NCBI GenBank assembly: GCA_012934845.2
Contig: WNNJ02000867.1
Location: 49,229 to 113,228 of the forward strand
Length of the DNA stretch: 64,000 nucleotides
Direction: 5' to 3'
Origin: Pomphorhynchus laevis
Lineage: Eukaryota > Acanthocephala > Palaeacanthocephala > Echinorhynchida > Pomphorhynchidae
The position numbers and the translations under genes are program-made. Under the pieces are notes generated by a model. That model searched no databases and was not told the DNA's origin. It saw only the letters and a list, made by a program, of their open reading frames with translations. Numbering within the stretch: position 1 is the first letter of the stretch; every line of letters begins with the position of its first letter. This document shows positions 12,823 through 25,248 of this stretch, in pieces.

Positions 12823-13374
12823 TTATGTTGGTAGTGGCCTGGCCGTCACCACCGTCCCCTTAGGAAATGTTGTATGATGAAATTCCTCGGTAATTGGTTC
12901 GCTCGCGGCATTTACAAGCAAATTCAGTACATTGACCTGAACATTGCGGAGTAATAAACGAACTCTCATATTACCGGGTTGAAATCGCTTATAAAGTTTT
13001 TGCTTGCGTGCCGTCAACGTAACAAGATCGAGAATTTCAAGCTGCTGCGGAGAATTTCGCTAAAAAACGAGAAAGAATATTTTCAAAACTGTAAATACAA
13101 TGAGATTAATTGAAGTGTTATATAAAAATAGAATAGCGGTGTTATTTATAAAAAGATTAAATGCAAATCCAGAGATACCCATTTGTTCGAGACCAACGCA
13201 GAATTCCAAAAACTGATGATATTCATTTTCAAAAACCTGAAAGTTTAGTCATAAATGACAGATAAAAACGCACAAACTTCTGTTAGCTTCAGTGTGATCT
13301 CAGTCTGTATAGACCATTTAAGTTCACGAACGCAATCTAACGTTGACTTGTGACAACGATACATCTCTGTTTAT
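12823..13374 (-). CDS. Unrecognised spliced gene, C-terminal exons
   Basis: On the minus strand three coding-like blocks follow one another. Block 1 (about 13350 down to 13266) reads YRCHKSTLDCVRELKW and ends ..KLTE. A 41-nt intron with a good branch point (TGACTAAAC) and TTTCAG acceptor follows. Block 2 (from about 13240) reads VFENEYHQFLEFCVGLEQM. After a TTTTTTAG acceptor, block 3 (about 13050-12823) reads NSPQQLEILDLVTLTARKQK and ends TARPLPT, stop. Block 3 is distinctly more GC-rich than its flanks. The 3' end of block 2 is uncertain: a 39-nt intron beginning GTATTTAC keeps the frame but gives a poor-looking exon end, while the donor after LEQMG breaks the frame. No family was recognised. 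The upstream exons and start are not resolved, but an ATG precedes block 1. Confidence 0.5.
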
Positions 13375-13379
13375 TTTGT

Positions 13380-15880
13380 TGTATTATGTGTGAATGAAGC
13401 CGCCGGCTCTCCCACTAAAGTAAATCTTGATAACATCACAAATACAATTTTGTTTTTCAATAGCAATTTTTGAATCATCACTACAAATTTAATCAAAGTT
13501 GAATTTAGTTTAAAAAGTATAAATTGAGCAGAATTGGCAGTTCATTGTCTATTAAATTATAGTCGAACTTATTTAAAAGCAAGAGTCTAATGCTCTTTCA
13601 CAAAAATAGAGCACGCATTCGATTACATAATAAAAACGATTTTTATTATTTTGCAACCAATCCCTGGTCAATTGAACAATTGTGATTTCCGTTAATTTCA
13701 GCATGTCGAAGGTAAGTTTCTCTATATCAGACAATGCGTACTTTATAAAACTTTATTGTATAAACTCGTCGTACTTAATACAACATTACTTCAATTCAGT
13801 TTAATTTTTCTCAAATCATTAAAAAATATCGATGTAATGTATTTTACAAATTGCCAACGTATATTTATCAATTTCTATTATTTATTTTATCTTAATTATT
13901 TTCAAATTTACTCAAAACATTCAAAGCATATCTAAAAATTTCACTTTTAAGTATGCAATGTAACATGAGGTTAATTTCAATTTTTATAAGAACGCTTAAC
14001 GAATTTATCGCTTTAACTCAATTAATCAAATGAGAAAATATGTTAATCTCACACGTTAAATTCAATAACCAAAATCGGTAATTCACGGTCAAATTCTGCT
14101 CATTAAAAAACAATAAGAGTCAATGAGCACTTAAGGCACTTTGTGTTGTAGCCAATTGTATTAAACACTTTGCAAACAATTACAAAACTGTACTCTAGAT
14201 AAGGACTGTACTAGATTAAACTGTACAAGAGAACTAAATTTATTCAGATAAATCGTAATAAAGATGATACTTTAAATCTCAAAGTCGAAGATTCAGATAA
14301 AAACAGATTATTTTTAAAATTATATAGTCAAATATAAAAATACAGTCATCTATATCGTACATTTTGATAAAAGGTTCAATTACTAATACACAATGTTAAA
14401 ACTTTGTAAGATTATTTTTAATTACATTTATGTCGATAACTGCTGTGTACAAATGATTAAAGCAAGATACGTTTATAAATTCAATAACAACATTAGAAAA
14501 AAGTTAGAGTAAATGATGACTCATTACTTAGTGCTTCTTAAGAATCATAATAGTGCTGCGACTTTTATCACTTTTATTTCTACATTACTGCGTTTCTAGT
14601 ACAGTTTTAAAACAAGTCATTGTCGGCTTAGTGGCTTTGAAAGGCCAACGTTATTAAGAAAATCCACTAAAGGAATCGTGTGCGCACTGGATTGAACAAT
14701 AACAATACTTGAAAGCAACCGTGTCAATAGTAAAGATAAAAAATTAGAAACCAAATAAATATGATGCTTTCGGTAGACAATACCAGATTAGGGGTAGATA
14801 ATACCAGATTAGGTAGCCGTAGCGGAGATAGGTCACAATTCACAGTACACTACGATAACCAATAGCTTCTGGGATTTGAATTTTTTGAAATCATCAATTC
14901 CTAAAATCAGAGCTTTAATGATTTAAAGCAAAAAACAAATGACATTTTCTTGCTCAAAATATGAAAATTCTCCAGAACCGAGGATGTTTACGGAGAACTA
15001 AGAAATTGAAATATAGATACATCCAAAACCCAACTTTATACGAGTTGATAAAAAGTTTTGAAAATACTTTTATTTGATACTAAAGCTCTAGAATATATGC
15101 TACATTAGATAACTCCACATTTAAATTTATTTACCCTAAACTTAGGGAACGTTGTCCACAACAATATTATTCGAATAATATATACGTAAAGTTCATTATT
15201 ATACCGCATAATTCGTAAATATTAATATTGTGATAGTACCGAGTTGTTATAGTACGTTATAAAGTTGAATGCAATTTAATTTAGCGAACCTTGAGTAAAC
15301 AAAATCCAAATCGTATTTTATTGGATATTCGGCTGTATCTGATAAATTGCATTTAATCCTTAAATATAATAAAATAATAATTCCCTGTACATGCATAATG
15401 GTATTCTGATATTAATCGCAAAATACAAATCATTAGATATTCTCGTATAAGTCCTGTTTATTTGTATTGATCGACTATGCATTTGCACATCTACTCCATA
15501 ACATTTTTATTGATGCCTAGCAAACAATTTATTTATTAAGTATTAATATTACATATTTATAATATTAGATATTATTAAATGTAATATTAAATTACATTAT
15601 TAGTCAATTTATAAAAATTGAATTTTAAAAGTCTTACATAAATTTAATGAATGGATAATAAACAATATACTTTGTATTAGAATAAGATGATTCAGATATT
15701 ATTATATTGAGTATTGATCAACTCATAAAAATTGATTTTTATTTTAAATTCCTAATTTTTGTAAATATAAATAATAAAAATATTAACATTAAAATATTGT
15801 CTTGTTATATAGTACAAAATACTGGACTCAGTTAACTAATCTGATTTTGGTTTTAGAAACTAAAATTCTTTGGTTTTGTT
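13380..15880. other. Gene-free AT-rich stretch
   Basis: No supported gene. A 10-bp candidate micro-exon (CATGTCGAAG between an ATTTCAG acceptor and a GTAAGT donor, about 13702) was considered and rejected for lack of a continuation. A 21-22-bp unit (TAGAYAATACCAGATTAGG) is tandem at about 14774-14814. A copy of a dispersed repeat (GGATAATAAACAATATACTTTGTATTAGAATAAG, related to intronic copies at 47-54 kb) lies at about 15650-15690. Confidence 0.45.
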
Positions 15881-15892
15881 TTTAGTGATGAG

Positions 15893-16152
15893 TACATGAA
15901 TGATTTTCCAGTTTCCCTAATGTCAGTTTCGCAAGAGGGAATGAATGCGAATTGGTCTACGAACCTAATAAAGATATAGCACAACAAAACAACTATAGTG
16001 GTGATCTAGACAATTCTACTTTCCATAAAAAGACACATCTACATTTATGTTGTTCAATGTCGCAAATTAACATGGCAGCAACTACCAATAATATAAAAGC
16101 AAATTACCACAGAAATCTCAACATCGCATTCACTTTCAAATCAACATCATAG
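15893..16152 (+). CDS. Candidate terminal exon, weak
   Basis: Open from about 15909 to the TAG at 16150. It has no ATG near its start but a possible TTTTCCAG acceptor at about 15911. The reading includes ECELVYEPNKDIAQQNNYSG and a CC-containing middle (LHLCCSMSQINMAATT). Asn/Ser/His/Thr content is higher than in nearby noise. Family and partner exons were not recognised. Confidence 0.2.
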
Positions 16153-17711
16153 TCACTACATAGAACCTCAAGTCTTTGTTTGTTAATTTAAAATATCCTA
16201 ACTTGTTATTCTTTGCTAAATAAAGCATTATTATTAATCCACAATCAATTAGAATTTGATGTCCCAATTGTCTAGATAAACATTATGGATAAACGAAACA
16301 GGACCTGGCGACAAAGCAACACTAATATCGGAAATAGTCAATCACTGATTTGGCTTTATAGTAACGCTAAAAGTCCTAGAGAAAGATAGCAGTTAGCAAA
16401 GACCAAGAAATCAAAGAAATAATTGTTAGAAGTAACCCATTCACAATGGAAGGAAGGATAACTGGAAATTGACATACCAATAAGCAACAAAATCTTCTCT
16501 CTTACAATGCATGCACGCTACAATATCAAAAATGTCAAAAATTTGATAAATCCCCAAGACGGAAGACTCCCACCATCAAGACTTCTAAGATATAAAGGGA
16601 GAAATTAGTTCAGAATTAAACAATCTCTGATCTCATAGTCGTTATATACGAATTTTGTATTTAATATATAGATTTATCATTGCAGTTTTGCCGAAATATT
16701 GAAGATTTGAATTTTGTTTCTTATTAAGTAACTCAGTATAAATTCGAAATAAATAAAAAAACTTTATTTCTTATCGATTAGAAACATAACAAAAGGACTA
16801 TTGAAAAGTCCCTCCAGTGGAAATATGTGGACTTTATTTTAATCTTCCTCTCAATGTTTAACGTTCTGAATAATTTAAGAGCAGATCGAACGGATCATCA
16901 AGAAATTTAACATTTATCGTTTTACGGAAATATTTAAATATATCATAGCAAATTGAAATAAAACAGAGCGTAAAACGGCTTAGAAGCAGCCGGTTAATTA
17001 AAATATGCTTTTGAAACTAAAATTTTAATTGATTCTTACGTCGTTGAAGGTATTGATCAATTTCTTAATCAAACAGAAGCAAGTCTAACCATTTCATTTA
17101 AAATGATAAAAGTTGGCATCTTTACTATCGATAGTGACGCGATTTCAAGTTTAATCAGAGATGACTGATTTTGATCACCTGTCAAAATTTTAAATTGCAA
17201 TTTCGTATTTAATGTGATGGATTCACATTAAATGTGACGCATTCTATCCAAATCGAATATTCAAAACTATTAAATAACGACTTGAGATTTTATGGTGGCC
17301 AGTGAATTATATGCTCAAAGATAATTTACTCATCTAATTGAACTTAAATGTATACTGATACGCATACAATATACATACCGCGTCCTTCTGTGCAAGAAAG
17401 CGTTTCCGTTTCATTCGAGCCAACATCAGACATGCAGCATTTTCAACTTTACCAATATACTTGACAACCATTTTATGAATTGTGATTATAATCACTCTTG
17501 TTTGAACAATCTGAACAAATTCGGCAAAATATAAACACTTTTTATATCCACACTCTTATCTCTAAGCAACAATAAGCTTTCTTTTTTTGACAGTTTCACA
17601 AGAGCTAATTGCAATGGAGTTATATATAGAGCAAATAACACGAAAGAATTTAGAACAATAAATCTGCATGACTGAAATAGTAATACGTCACAAAAAATAA
17701 TATTTCACTTA
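16153..17711. other. No recognisable gene
   Basis: A patch at 16290-16620 is less AT-rich and reads like broken coding sequence (EIKEIIVRSNPFTMEGRITG on the plus strand between stops), perhaps an old retroelement piece. I cannot name it. The rest is AT-rich. Confidence 0.35.
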
Positions 17712-18405
17712 ATACGAATAAAGGTGTTAAACATCCAAATAATTACAAGATATGCTATATATTTTGCCACGGAAAGTATATTTCATGAGTTCATAGATAG
17801 AAAATTGTAATTTGGCAAAATTGATATCATCAAAATTATTGCTTGGCAGAGTTTTGCTAATGACATCCATGTTGGTTCAAATAAAATAGGATAATAATAA
17901 TTTATTTAAAGTGTCAAATAAGTACCAGCTGCACGCTTACAAGTCCACTAACTAACAAAACACAGCAAAAGTCATACAGATAAATTAGTTAAATTATTCA
18001 AATATGATCGGATTTGGCGTTTGAAGCACGACATTGAGGTTGATTGGCGGATATGAATGGGTAGATGATTCCACGATAGAGAAGCAGCCGCAAGGGAGCC
18101 GAAGCCATAAGAGGTAGAGTAGTTTGGGACATGTAAAGTCAAGGAATTTCGGGAATGAAAGGAACAGTAAACAGAACGAGAATTGTCAAGACAACTGACA
18201 ATCGAAAATTAGCAATTTTTACGAATAAAGGTGTTAGACTGTGCATCCAGATCCTTACAATATGCTATATATTTTGCCACAGAAAGTATATTTCACGTGT
18301 TCATATATATAATTGTACCTTGGCAAAATTAATATCATCAGAATTATTGCTTGATAGAGCTTTGGTAATGAAATTTACGTTAGTGTTAAATAAAATGGGA
18401 TAGCA
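17712..18405. repeat. Direct repeat, two diverged copies of about 185 bp
   Basis: 17712-17895 and 18219-18405 share ACGAATAAAGGTGTTA, then GATATGCTATATATTTTGCC, then an ATTATTGCTTG..AGAG segment and a final AATAAAATRGGATA, with scattered differences (about three quarters identical by eye). The spacing is about 510 bp. Short open frames inside the second copy are therefore repeat, not gene. Confidence 0.75.
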
Positions 18406-18664
18406 GTCATTGATAAATTAAATTAGTGACAAGATAAAAATCCTTATTATGAAGGCCCTTAATAAAAATTCTTATTATCCTAGTATTTTGCTTAATGCAC
18501 ATGTAATTGACTTGAAAATGTCTAGGGGCATATCAAGACGAACTAATAATCTTGATATTTTTGCAATAAATTTTTCTCGTATTGACAATAATTCATTAAT
18601 GGCCAAAATGGAGCTTTGCGTAAAGATAATAAAATTATTGATTGGACAGAAGAGTTAAAAAGCA

Positions 18665-19152
18665 TTTAACTCACACGATATGATGTGCATGTGGAGCTGT
18701 CCTAGATTCATCACAATCGCAATCATGTCGGAATGGCGGGACAACAATAATACGCCACGACTTAATCCGTAACCTAATAGCTAATGAATTGGATAGCATA
18801 TGTAAGGATGTCGTATTAGAGACTTTCCTATATTGGAAAGTTCCCAAATGAAAGTCACTCATACCACGCTAATCGTAAATTCGCAAAATATGGGGAGCGT
18901 ATTGCTGACATCGATCATTCCCTCTTCGTAACACTTACGTTTTTGACATGCGGAGGAATAGGTCCGGAAGCTCACAAAATGATCAAATGGCTGGCAAATC
19001 AAAATGCTATTAAACAAAAGACTTCGTACGCTAGAGCTATTACAAGAATTCGATCAAGAATCAGTGTCGCATTGGCGCGTGCCGCGTCAATGTGTATTCG
19101 TTTCCACACGCTTATCTGTCAAAGAGCAGATACATCGAATCACGACGAATGA
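18665..19152 (+). pseudogene. Remnant of a retroelement C-terminal domain (Cys/His then helical)
   Basis: In one plus-strand frame, with two stops, the region reads CACGAVLDSS.., NGGTTIIRHDLIRNLIAN, LDSICKDVVLETFL, then YHANRKFAKYGERIADIDHS, TCGGIGPEAHKM and RIRSRISVALARAASMCIR. This order (CxCG, GG..RHD.IRD, VC.DV..E, R..KY..R..EI.H..F..L, GG.G.EA, then R+R+S.AL.RA..+C+R) is one I know from the C-terminal part of retroelement polyproteins in many invertebrates. The part between ET and YHA is shortened and carries a stop, so it is a remnant. A hairpin and A-rich tail follow at 19220, as expected for a LINE 3' end. Confidence 0.55.
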
Positions 19153-19219
19153 ATCGTGAAGCAAAAATGACCAACCTTGGTGATAAATATATTTATTAAT
19201 TGCACATGAATGCAACTTT

Positions 19220-19290
19220 ATGGGTAGAAACCCGTTTGATGGAACCTAATAAATAATGTATAATAAAAGAAATTAAAAAATAAAAAAAAA
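19220..19290 (+). other. LINE 3' end: hairpin plus A-rich tail
   Basis: ATGGGT (19220-19225), loop AGAA, ACCCGT (19230-19235), followed within 20 bases by AATAAATAATG and a long A-rich run. It sits 70 bases after the retroelement remnant. It has the same layout as the 3' ends at 25249, 26470, 30910 and 39935. Confidence 0.55.
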
Positions 19291-19299
19291 TAAAAAAAA

Positions 19300-20220
19300 T
19301 AATGAAAAATCATAATCTTTCACGAAAGAGTCACTGAGATTGGACAAACGTCAAATAAATTATTACTACTCTCGGGTGGGTAAAATGCCTTTTAAAACTA
19401 TTATAAGCTGACACAAGAATGTAATTCTATTAGAAGATTTTAATATTACTTAGTGGAATTTTCGATAGCTGGTTGTTGTCATCATCAGGACAATACTTTA
19501 AAAATACCGACAAATTAATTTTTTGTCCTTGTGATAACTGCGTTTTCAGTCAACTATTTAAAATTCGACTAATTTTCCAAATTTATTTCACTCTCTTCTG
19601 TTCAATCAATAATTAAAGCATAGAATTGTGAACCATCGGTTTACAATCAAATGTTCTACTTAACAATCGTTGATACAATGTCAATTTCCTTTATTGTAAC
19701 ATATTTTGTACTGAATATGATAACGGTCAGCTATCGAAAACTCGACTAATTTTGAAGGAACATTTAGTTCCATTTGAAGTAAATATTCCATTAGTGATTA
19801 ACAGATCTTGATGCGAGCGACAAAATGATAATTGACGGTCCATTAAAATATATGCAATAAGCAGATACACTTAATGGAAAAATTCAACACGTAGATGAGG
19901 TAAACAGGTATTGGAATAACTTCGAAATAATTAAAAAACTGGCAGAAAAATTGAATAAACATAAAAATTTATAACTGAACACTATAACAAACGCACCAAC
20001 GACATGCACTACGAAAGCTCACACCCTCCCAACGAAGCTCGGGTAAAATAAATTTCACTTAAGTGCTTCTAAATGAAATCATACAATATCTTGTTATCAT
20101 AGTTTTAATTTACTGATTAAAAGATCCTTGGATTCAGAATTATTTTTAATTGGAATATTTATAGCATTTCAATTAATTACAAAGTGTGAATTTCCATGTC
20201 CCCATACGAATAGTAACTTA
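19300..20220. other. No recognisable gene
   Basis: AT-rich stretch between two retroelements. A sequence TTTCGATAGCTG (about 19458) reappears inverted as CAGCTATCGAAAA (about 19730); nothing else was noticed. Confidence 0.4.
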
Positions 20221-20260
20221 TCGCCTTTAATTTAGTTAAATAACAAAACAAAACGGTAAA

Positions 20261-23110
20261 TCAGGTGTCGAGAAGATGTGAACGGAGGAGGTGTTTGAAT
20301 GTGATATAAGAGGGGGTTCGGCGGACGTCGAGAAGGAGTTGATTCCAGGCGAGTGAGGCGGCGACGAGGAATGATCGAAGACCGTAGTTGTTGGAGTAAT
20401 TGGGAACGTGGAATAAGAGGGTATGACGGGAACGCAGCGATAGCGAAGTGGGGCGAGTTTCGTCTAAGAAAGGAAGGTTGATGAGCGATGGGGAGCCGAC
20501 AGCGATGAGACGAAAAGTAACGAGAAGAACACGGAGTTTGATGCGGATGTAGATGGTGGACCAGGAGAGTTGGGCAAGATATGTGGATGTGTATTCGAAG
20601 CGACAGAGACGAAATAGCAATCGAACGGCGGAGTTGATTATTCGTTGTAGGGGTAGGATGATGGATTCTGGAGAATTGGCGAAAAGACTAAGGCAGTAAT
20701 CAATTTTAGGGAAAATAAGCGATGAAAGAAGAGACATACAAGAACGGAAGTCCATAAGGGAGCGGATACGGCGGATGTCACGGAGAATTAAGTTAGATGA
20801 GCGGACCTTGTCACGGACGAAGGGTTTAAGGGAAAGGTGATCATCGAAATGGAAGCCTAAGAAAGTGAGATTGTGTACTATGGGGATGATCGATGAGGCA
20901 AAATATACAGTGGGAGGAGATATGTTTGGTTTACGGGGGAGGATCCACATTATTTTGGACTTGCCGGGGTTTAGAACGAGAAGGAGATTGGAGAGACATT
21001 TGTAGATAGAAGAAAGACAGTTGAAGGCAGAAATGCCGATATCGTGTAAGCGATGTGCGGGTGCATGAGCATAGATGAAGATGTCATCGGCGTATTAAAG
21101 GAGTAAAGTTTGATAAACGGAGAGAGATCGCCAAGCAGAAGAGAGAAAAGCAGGGGACCTAGGACTGAACCTTTGGGACCCCGCAAAGATAGGGATGGGA
21201 GGGGAGGATGTTGAATTAGAACAGACGCGAAAGGAACGGTCAGATAAATATGAGGCAAACCATGCTACGGAGAAGGAAGAAAAGCCGTAATCATAACGAA
21301 GGCGAAAAAGGAGGACGGAGTGATCGACAATGTCGAATGCGGAGGAGAGGTCGAGGGAGATGAGAACACTATATAAACCTTGTCTCGAGAAATGAGTAAG
21401 TCGTTGTACACTTTTATGCATGCGATTTCTGTCGAGTGATTAGAGCGGAAAGCGGATTGGAAAGGAGGGTACAGAATGGATGAGGAGAGATAAGCGTTGA
21501 TTTGTATTAAGATGAGACGTTCTAAGAGCTTAGAAAGAGTAGGGAGTAGTGAAATGGGGCAATAGCTAGAAGGAAGGGAGGGACCAAGCGATTGTTTCTT
21601 AACGAGGGGACGAACCATTGGGAATTTCCAGTGTGAAGGGAAGATACGACTGCGGATGGACGAGTTAAACAAGGTTGTGAGAAATGGGGATATCGATGAG
21701 CATACAGATTTGTATATGTTAATAGGCATGGAATCGGCAGGTGAGGTTTTGTTGGGCAAGGACATGAGGACATATGATACTTCTGCAGGTGAGACAGGGA
21801 GAAGATGAAAGAGTTCCGGAAGGATTAGGCTAGACTGGGCGGAGTGAGATAGGATGGAGACCGGGGTGTGAGGGAGCAACGTGGATACTTTAGTCTGGAG
21901 AAATGACGAATAATCATTGGCGTTGATGTTGCACGGCGAAGAGGAGCGGGCAAGGATTGAGTTAAATGTATGCCAGAGAGTCTTAGAGTTGAATGAAGTG
22001 ATGATTTTATGCTGCCAGAAGGAGTTGCATTTGGTACGTAGTAGGTTGAGATGAGACCGGCGAAGAGCAAGATAGGAATCACGGAAAGACGGAGTGATCG
22101 AACGGAAATCACGTCTGAGAGAGCGGTGATAGACTCGAAAAGCATGGCGGAGTCAACGCTTTGAGAGGTGGCATTGGATGTCAAACCATAGGGCACGTTG
22201 CAAGCGACGGCGTGGGTGAGACTTGAAGGGCAAGAGAATATCGAGAGTGGATGTAAGTTCAGAGTCGAAAAGAAAGGCGAGATCGTGAGGATAGATGTTA
22301 TTGTGGGTAATGATAGAGACGATTTGAGTAAGGCAGAGCGGAGAAGGGAGAGGTCGAGATTTATCCAAGGGCGACGTATGCTTGTAGGTGTGTGAGGAGG
22401 GGTGTGGTTGTGAGCGAGATCAAGGGTGATAAGAAAGTGATCAGATAGACCAGGATCAGAGATGGACAGTGAGGTGTAGGCAGCAAAATGATCGGGGACA
22501 GCGATGATGTCGAGTGCCCCACCAAGTATATGTGTGGGGGCAGTGGAGATTAGTTTGTAATTGTAGTTGGATAGAATGTTGATGAACCGGATGGAATCCG
22601 TGTAAGAGGGGCGGTCTATGCGGATATTGAAGTCGCCTAGAACGAGTGAAGGGATTGAGGACAAAGAACAATGAGAAAAGAGGTCAGCGAGTTCGGTAAA
22701 AAATAAGGCTGTAGGAGCTGATGAACCAGGACGGTATACAATGGCGAGATCTAGAGTGATCGGGTTAGAAGAACGAATAGTGAGCAATTCAAAAGAGCAA
22801 GGACTGAAAGGGGGATTGATTTTGCGAAGAGACGCGGGGTGACGCGCGAATGCGACGATGCCGCCATGATTAGAGAATTTAGAAGGACATGAGCTGAGGG
22901 GGCGGGCGGATTTGACTAGGGAGCAACCGGCAGAGAGCAGACGGCGAATGGAAAGGTCATCGGAATCTGAGTGCCAGGATTCGGTGACGCAGAAGAGATC
23001 GATGTATTGCTTGGTGAATAGGTTGAGGATAAGATCGGATTTATTGAGAATATATCATGTGTTCAGGAGACCGAGGCGGAAACCGTGTGCTGTGGCGAAA
23101 GAGTCTAGTG
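20261..23110 (-). pseudogene. LINE ORF2, endonuclease-reverse transcriptase, copy A
   Basis: Endonuclease pieces include VYRPGSSAPTALFFTELADL and LVLGDFNIRID (the GDFN motif), then GGALDIIAV and DPGLSDHFLITLDL (the SDH catalytic motif) near 22700-22400. RT pieces include NKTSPADSMPINI, SYCPISLLPTLSKLLERL, LDLSSAFDIVDHSVLL and SVLGPLLFSLLLGDL. The YADD box (21083-21094) is in a different frame from the preceding sequence because of a deletion just upstream. The last 229 codons (20950-20261) are still open: thumb/C-terminal domain ending SLAWNQLLLDVRR..LRSHLLDT. There are multiple frameshifts, so it is not functional. Confidence 0.8.
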
Positions 23111-23864
23111 GAGAAGACACATAGGAGAGATAGAGCGCCATCGAATTTTTGGACGGGTGTGGACAACTTGAAAATTTCCGTCTATGTTTCGGATGGAGAA
23201 TGATGTTTCGCCGTTTTCCTCGCGACGGCGTTTTTCGATGCGGGCTGAAAAGATTTGAGCGATTTCAGAAGGGGCACAATCGGGGAAAATTCGAGTGGTT
23301 GAAGATGACATGAGTTTGAATCGTTGAGAGGGGACAGAAGACGCGTGAGAGCAATGCTTGAAAACAATTTTTAGGAGAGGGGGCTGGAAAGGATTAGATT
23401 GAGAAGATTTGTTTAGACGGATGAATGCGATAGGAGAAATGTCCTTGAAAAATGATGGTTTATCCACAGGAACAATAGACGAGAGGATGGATCTGTGGCG
23501 GAAACATCGTAGTCCGGACGTGCTTGTGGAGATAAGGAGTTGGAAGGCGTGATATTAGTGACAATGACGCAACGATCGCGAGAAGGAAAGCGCTTCCGTA
23601 AAGGAGGACGACTGACGTGAGTAGGTGAGATCACGATAGAATAGCTGGCAGTTGATGATTTGGAGGGATTTAATTTGACGACGGGAGACATAGAGGATAA
23701 TGATAATTAAGAGGGTGGCAAGATATGTGAGGAAAGGTTATGAGTGGAAGGATAGTGGAGGTTGTTGGAGGTGATTTTGATTGATGGATGCAAGTTATTG
23801 AGAAACGAGACGGGAAGACGGGACGTGGGGTGTCGGGGAGTGAAGATGACATGGAAATAATCAT
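23105..23864 (-). pseudogene. LINE ORF1, copy A
   Basis: The minus-strand reading starts MIISMSSSLPDTPRPVFPSR and passes through three frames (breaks near 23680 and 23440) to a C-terminus PPLLKIVFKHCSHASSVPSQ.., IRNIDGNFQVVHTRPKIRWR. The same C-terminus occurs at 27718-28008 in copy C, so it is a genuine conserved ORF1 product. It is Ser/Pro/Arg-rich and basic, as expected for a nucleic-acid-binding ORF1p. No zinc knuckle was seen. It overlaps the start of ORF2. Confidence 0.65.
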
Positions 23865-24252
23865 ATATTTTCAAAAGTTGAGATAACGTTTGTTATGTTT
23901 TATATTCGTTATAACTATTTTGAGATAGTGTCGAAAAATAAAATTTTATATCTACTGTAAAATATCATTCTGTTAAATATACTGTTAAATATCTACCCAC
24001 GGTTAAATATCATTCGCGAACGTTCTCCCCACGGACCCTCAATAGCAATCAGTTTACTTGCAGCAATCATTATCAATAAATGAATTCGACGGCAGATATA
24101 ATTCGATACGACGATATTCCAAGATCTCTCCTGAGATCTGTCGATGCTGGGAATCATGCAAACTCTTAACAGATTGATAGCAGCATTTCTGCCCAAAAGT
24201 CTGAACATGTTCCATATGCCACGTCTACTCACATAATGTCACTCTCTCATAA

Positions 24253-25173
24253 TTCTGCACTGTCTTAGGTCCACTACTTTTCAACATTTATCTAAACACA
24301 TTGTTAAAACATCTACACTGTCCGTATTTGTCTTTTGCCGATGATCTTAAAATCTGGTATAAAATTACATCGAAAAGCGACATTACTGTATTAAAGCAAG
24401 ATTTAAAGATTATTCACGAATGGAGTATTCTGACAGGAGTAATGATAAATGTAGGTAAATGTGTTCATTTACGTTTTGGTCGGAGTGACATACATGCTGA
24501 TTACATGTTAGGCGATAACATTGTATCTAGAGCGAATCACACACATAACCTTGGCACAATTGTTCAGTCTTATCTCAAGACTCGTATGAACACAGACAGA
24601 ATATGTTTAAAAGGGCGAAGTGTTCTTAACTTATTGAAGAATTGCTTCAAATATTTGCCAGTAAAATGTTTTAAGCTACTGTACAACGCATTGGTTCGTC
24701 CTCGCATTGAGTACAGCATTCAATCGTCATTTCTGTGCACTAAAGAGGAAATCAATTCACTTGATAATATATTAAGGCGAGGGTCTCGATTATGTAAAGG
24801 AGTTGGACAGTTTCCTAATGCGAAGAGACTAAGAATGCTAGGCATGTGTTCTATCCGGTCACGTTTAATGTATTTAGATTTGGTAGCGTTGTATAAGATC
24901 GTTAAAGGTTATGACGGATACCCAATAAATTGTGTAAGTTTGAATCATCGTGCCTATCATCGAGCCCATATTTTGCATCTTAAAACTCAATATAATGGAA
25001 GTTGCCCTCGAATATATAGTATTTCGCATCGAGCTGTTAGCGTGTGGAACAAGTTACCGGACTTTTTAATATCTATCCATGACATTGATATATTCAAACG
25101 AAAATTATTAGAATGGATACGACATCCTGATCAGCAAACTATCCGAATGGCATACCCGTCAGATCAACGATAA
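24253..25173 (+). pseudogene. LINE reverse transcriptase, 3' half (5'-truncated copy)
   Basis: An uninterrupted frame of about 307 codons starts inside RT with CTVLGPLLFNIYLNTLLKHL and continues through the catalytic box LSFADDLKIWYKI (Asp-Asp at about 24341-24346). It then covers the thumb (MINVGKCVHLRFGR), RPRIEYSIQSSF and the C-terminal region ending SHRAVSVWNKLPDF..LLEWIRHP. There is no endonuclease upstream, so the copy is 5'-truncated. It is a different LINE family from copies A-C (FADDLKIW rather than YADDILIY) and related to the RT remnants at 34 and 43 kb. The frame is intact, so insertion is fairly recent. The 3' hairpin follows at 25249. Confidence 0.8.
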
Positions 25174-25248
25174 TTTCAACAATTTAACCTCGCTTTTTCT
25201 CTCTCTTTTTTTGTTTTGTTCGTCTATCTTTCTATGTGAGCAGACTAA

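Larger units (their letters stand above)
20226..23870 (-). mobile_element. CR1/L2-like LINE, copy A (inactive)
   Basis: A 3.6-kb non-LTR element on the minus strand, much more GC-rich than its flanks and strongly pyrimidine-rich on its coding strand. ORF1 remains lie at 23864-23105, endonuclease at about 23110-22400, RT at about 21880-21000 and the C-terminal domain at 20950-20261. It shares the family with copies B and C. The reading frame is broken several times. The 3' untranslated region matches copy B for only about 40 bases after the stop and then diverges before the hairpin seen in B and C, so the true 3' end is missing. That is unusual for an element copied from its 3' end and suggests later rearrangement. 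Confidence 0.85.

Noticed and set aside
13692-13715. Possible micro-exon MSK of a kinesin start (ATTTCAG, CATGTCGAAG, GTAAGT)
   Set aside because: The splice words are good, and a kinesin-3 could start M-S-K before VKVAVRVRP, but no continuation with a motor sequence was found in the following 26 kb, so chance is more likely.
18155-18403. 82-codon plus-strand open frame
   Set aside because: It lies largely in the second copy of a direct repeat (17712-17895 / 18219-18405) and shows no conserved reading between the copies.
22198-22395. Plus-strand open frame through LINE copy A
   Set aside because: It is the antisense shadow of the endonuclease-RT linker of a minus-strand LINE.
24000-24240. 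Minus-strand frame between LINE copy A and the 24.3 kb RT
   Set aside because: Moderately GC-rich and perhaps retroelement-derived, but no motif could be matched in any frame.
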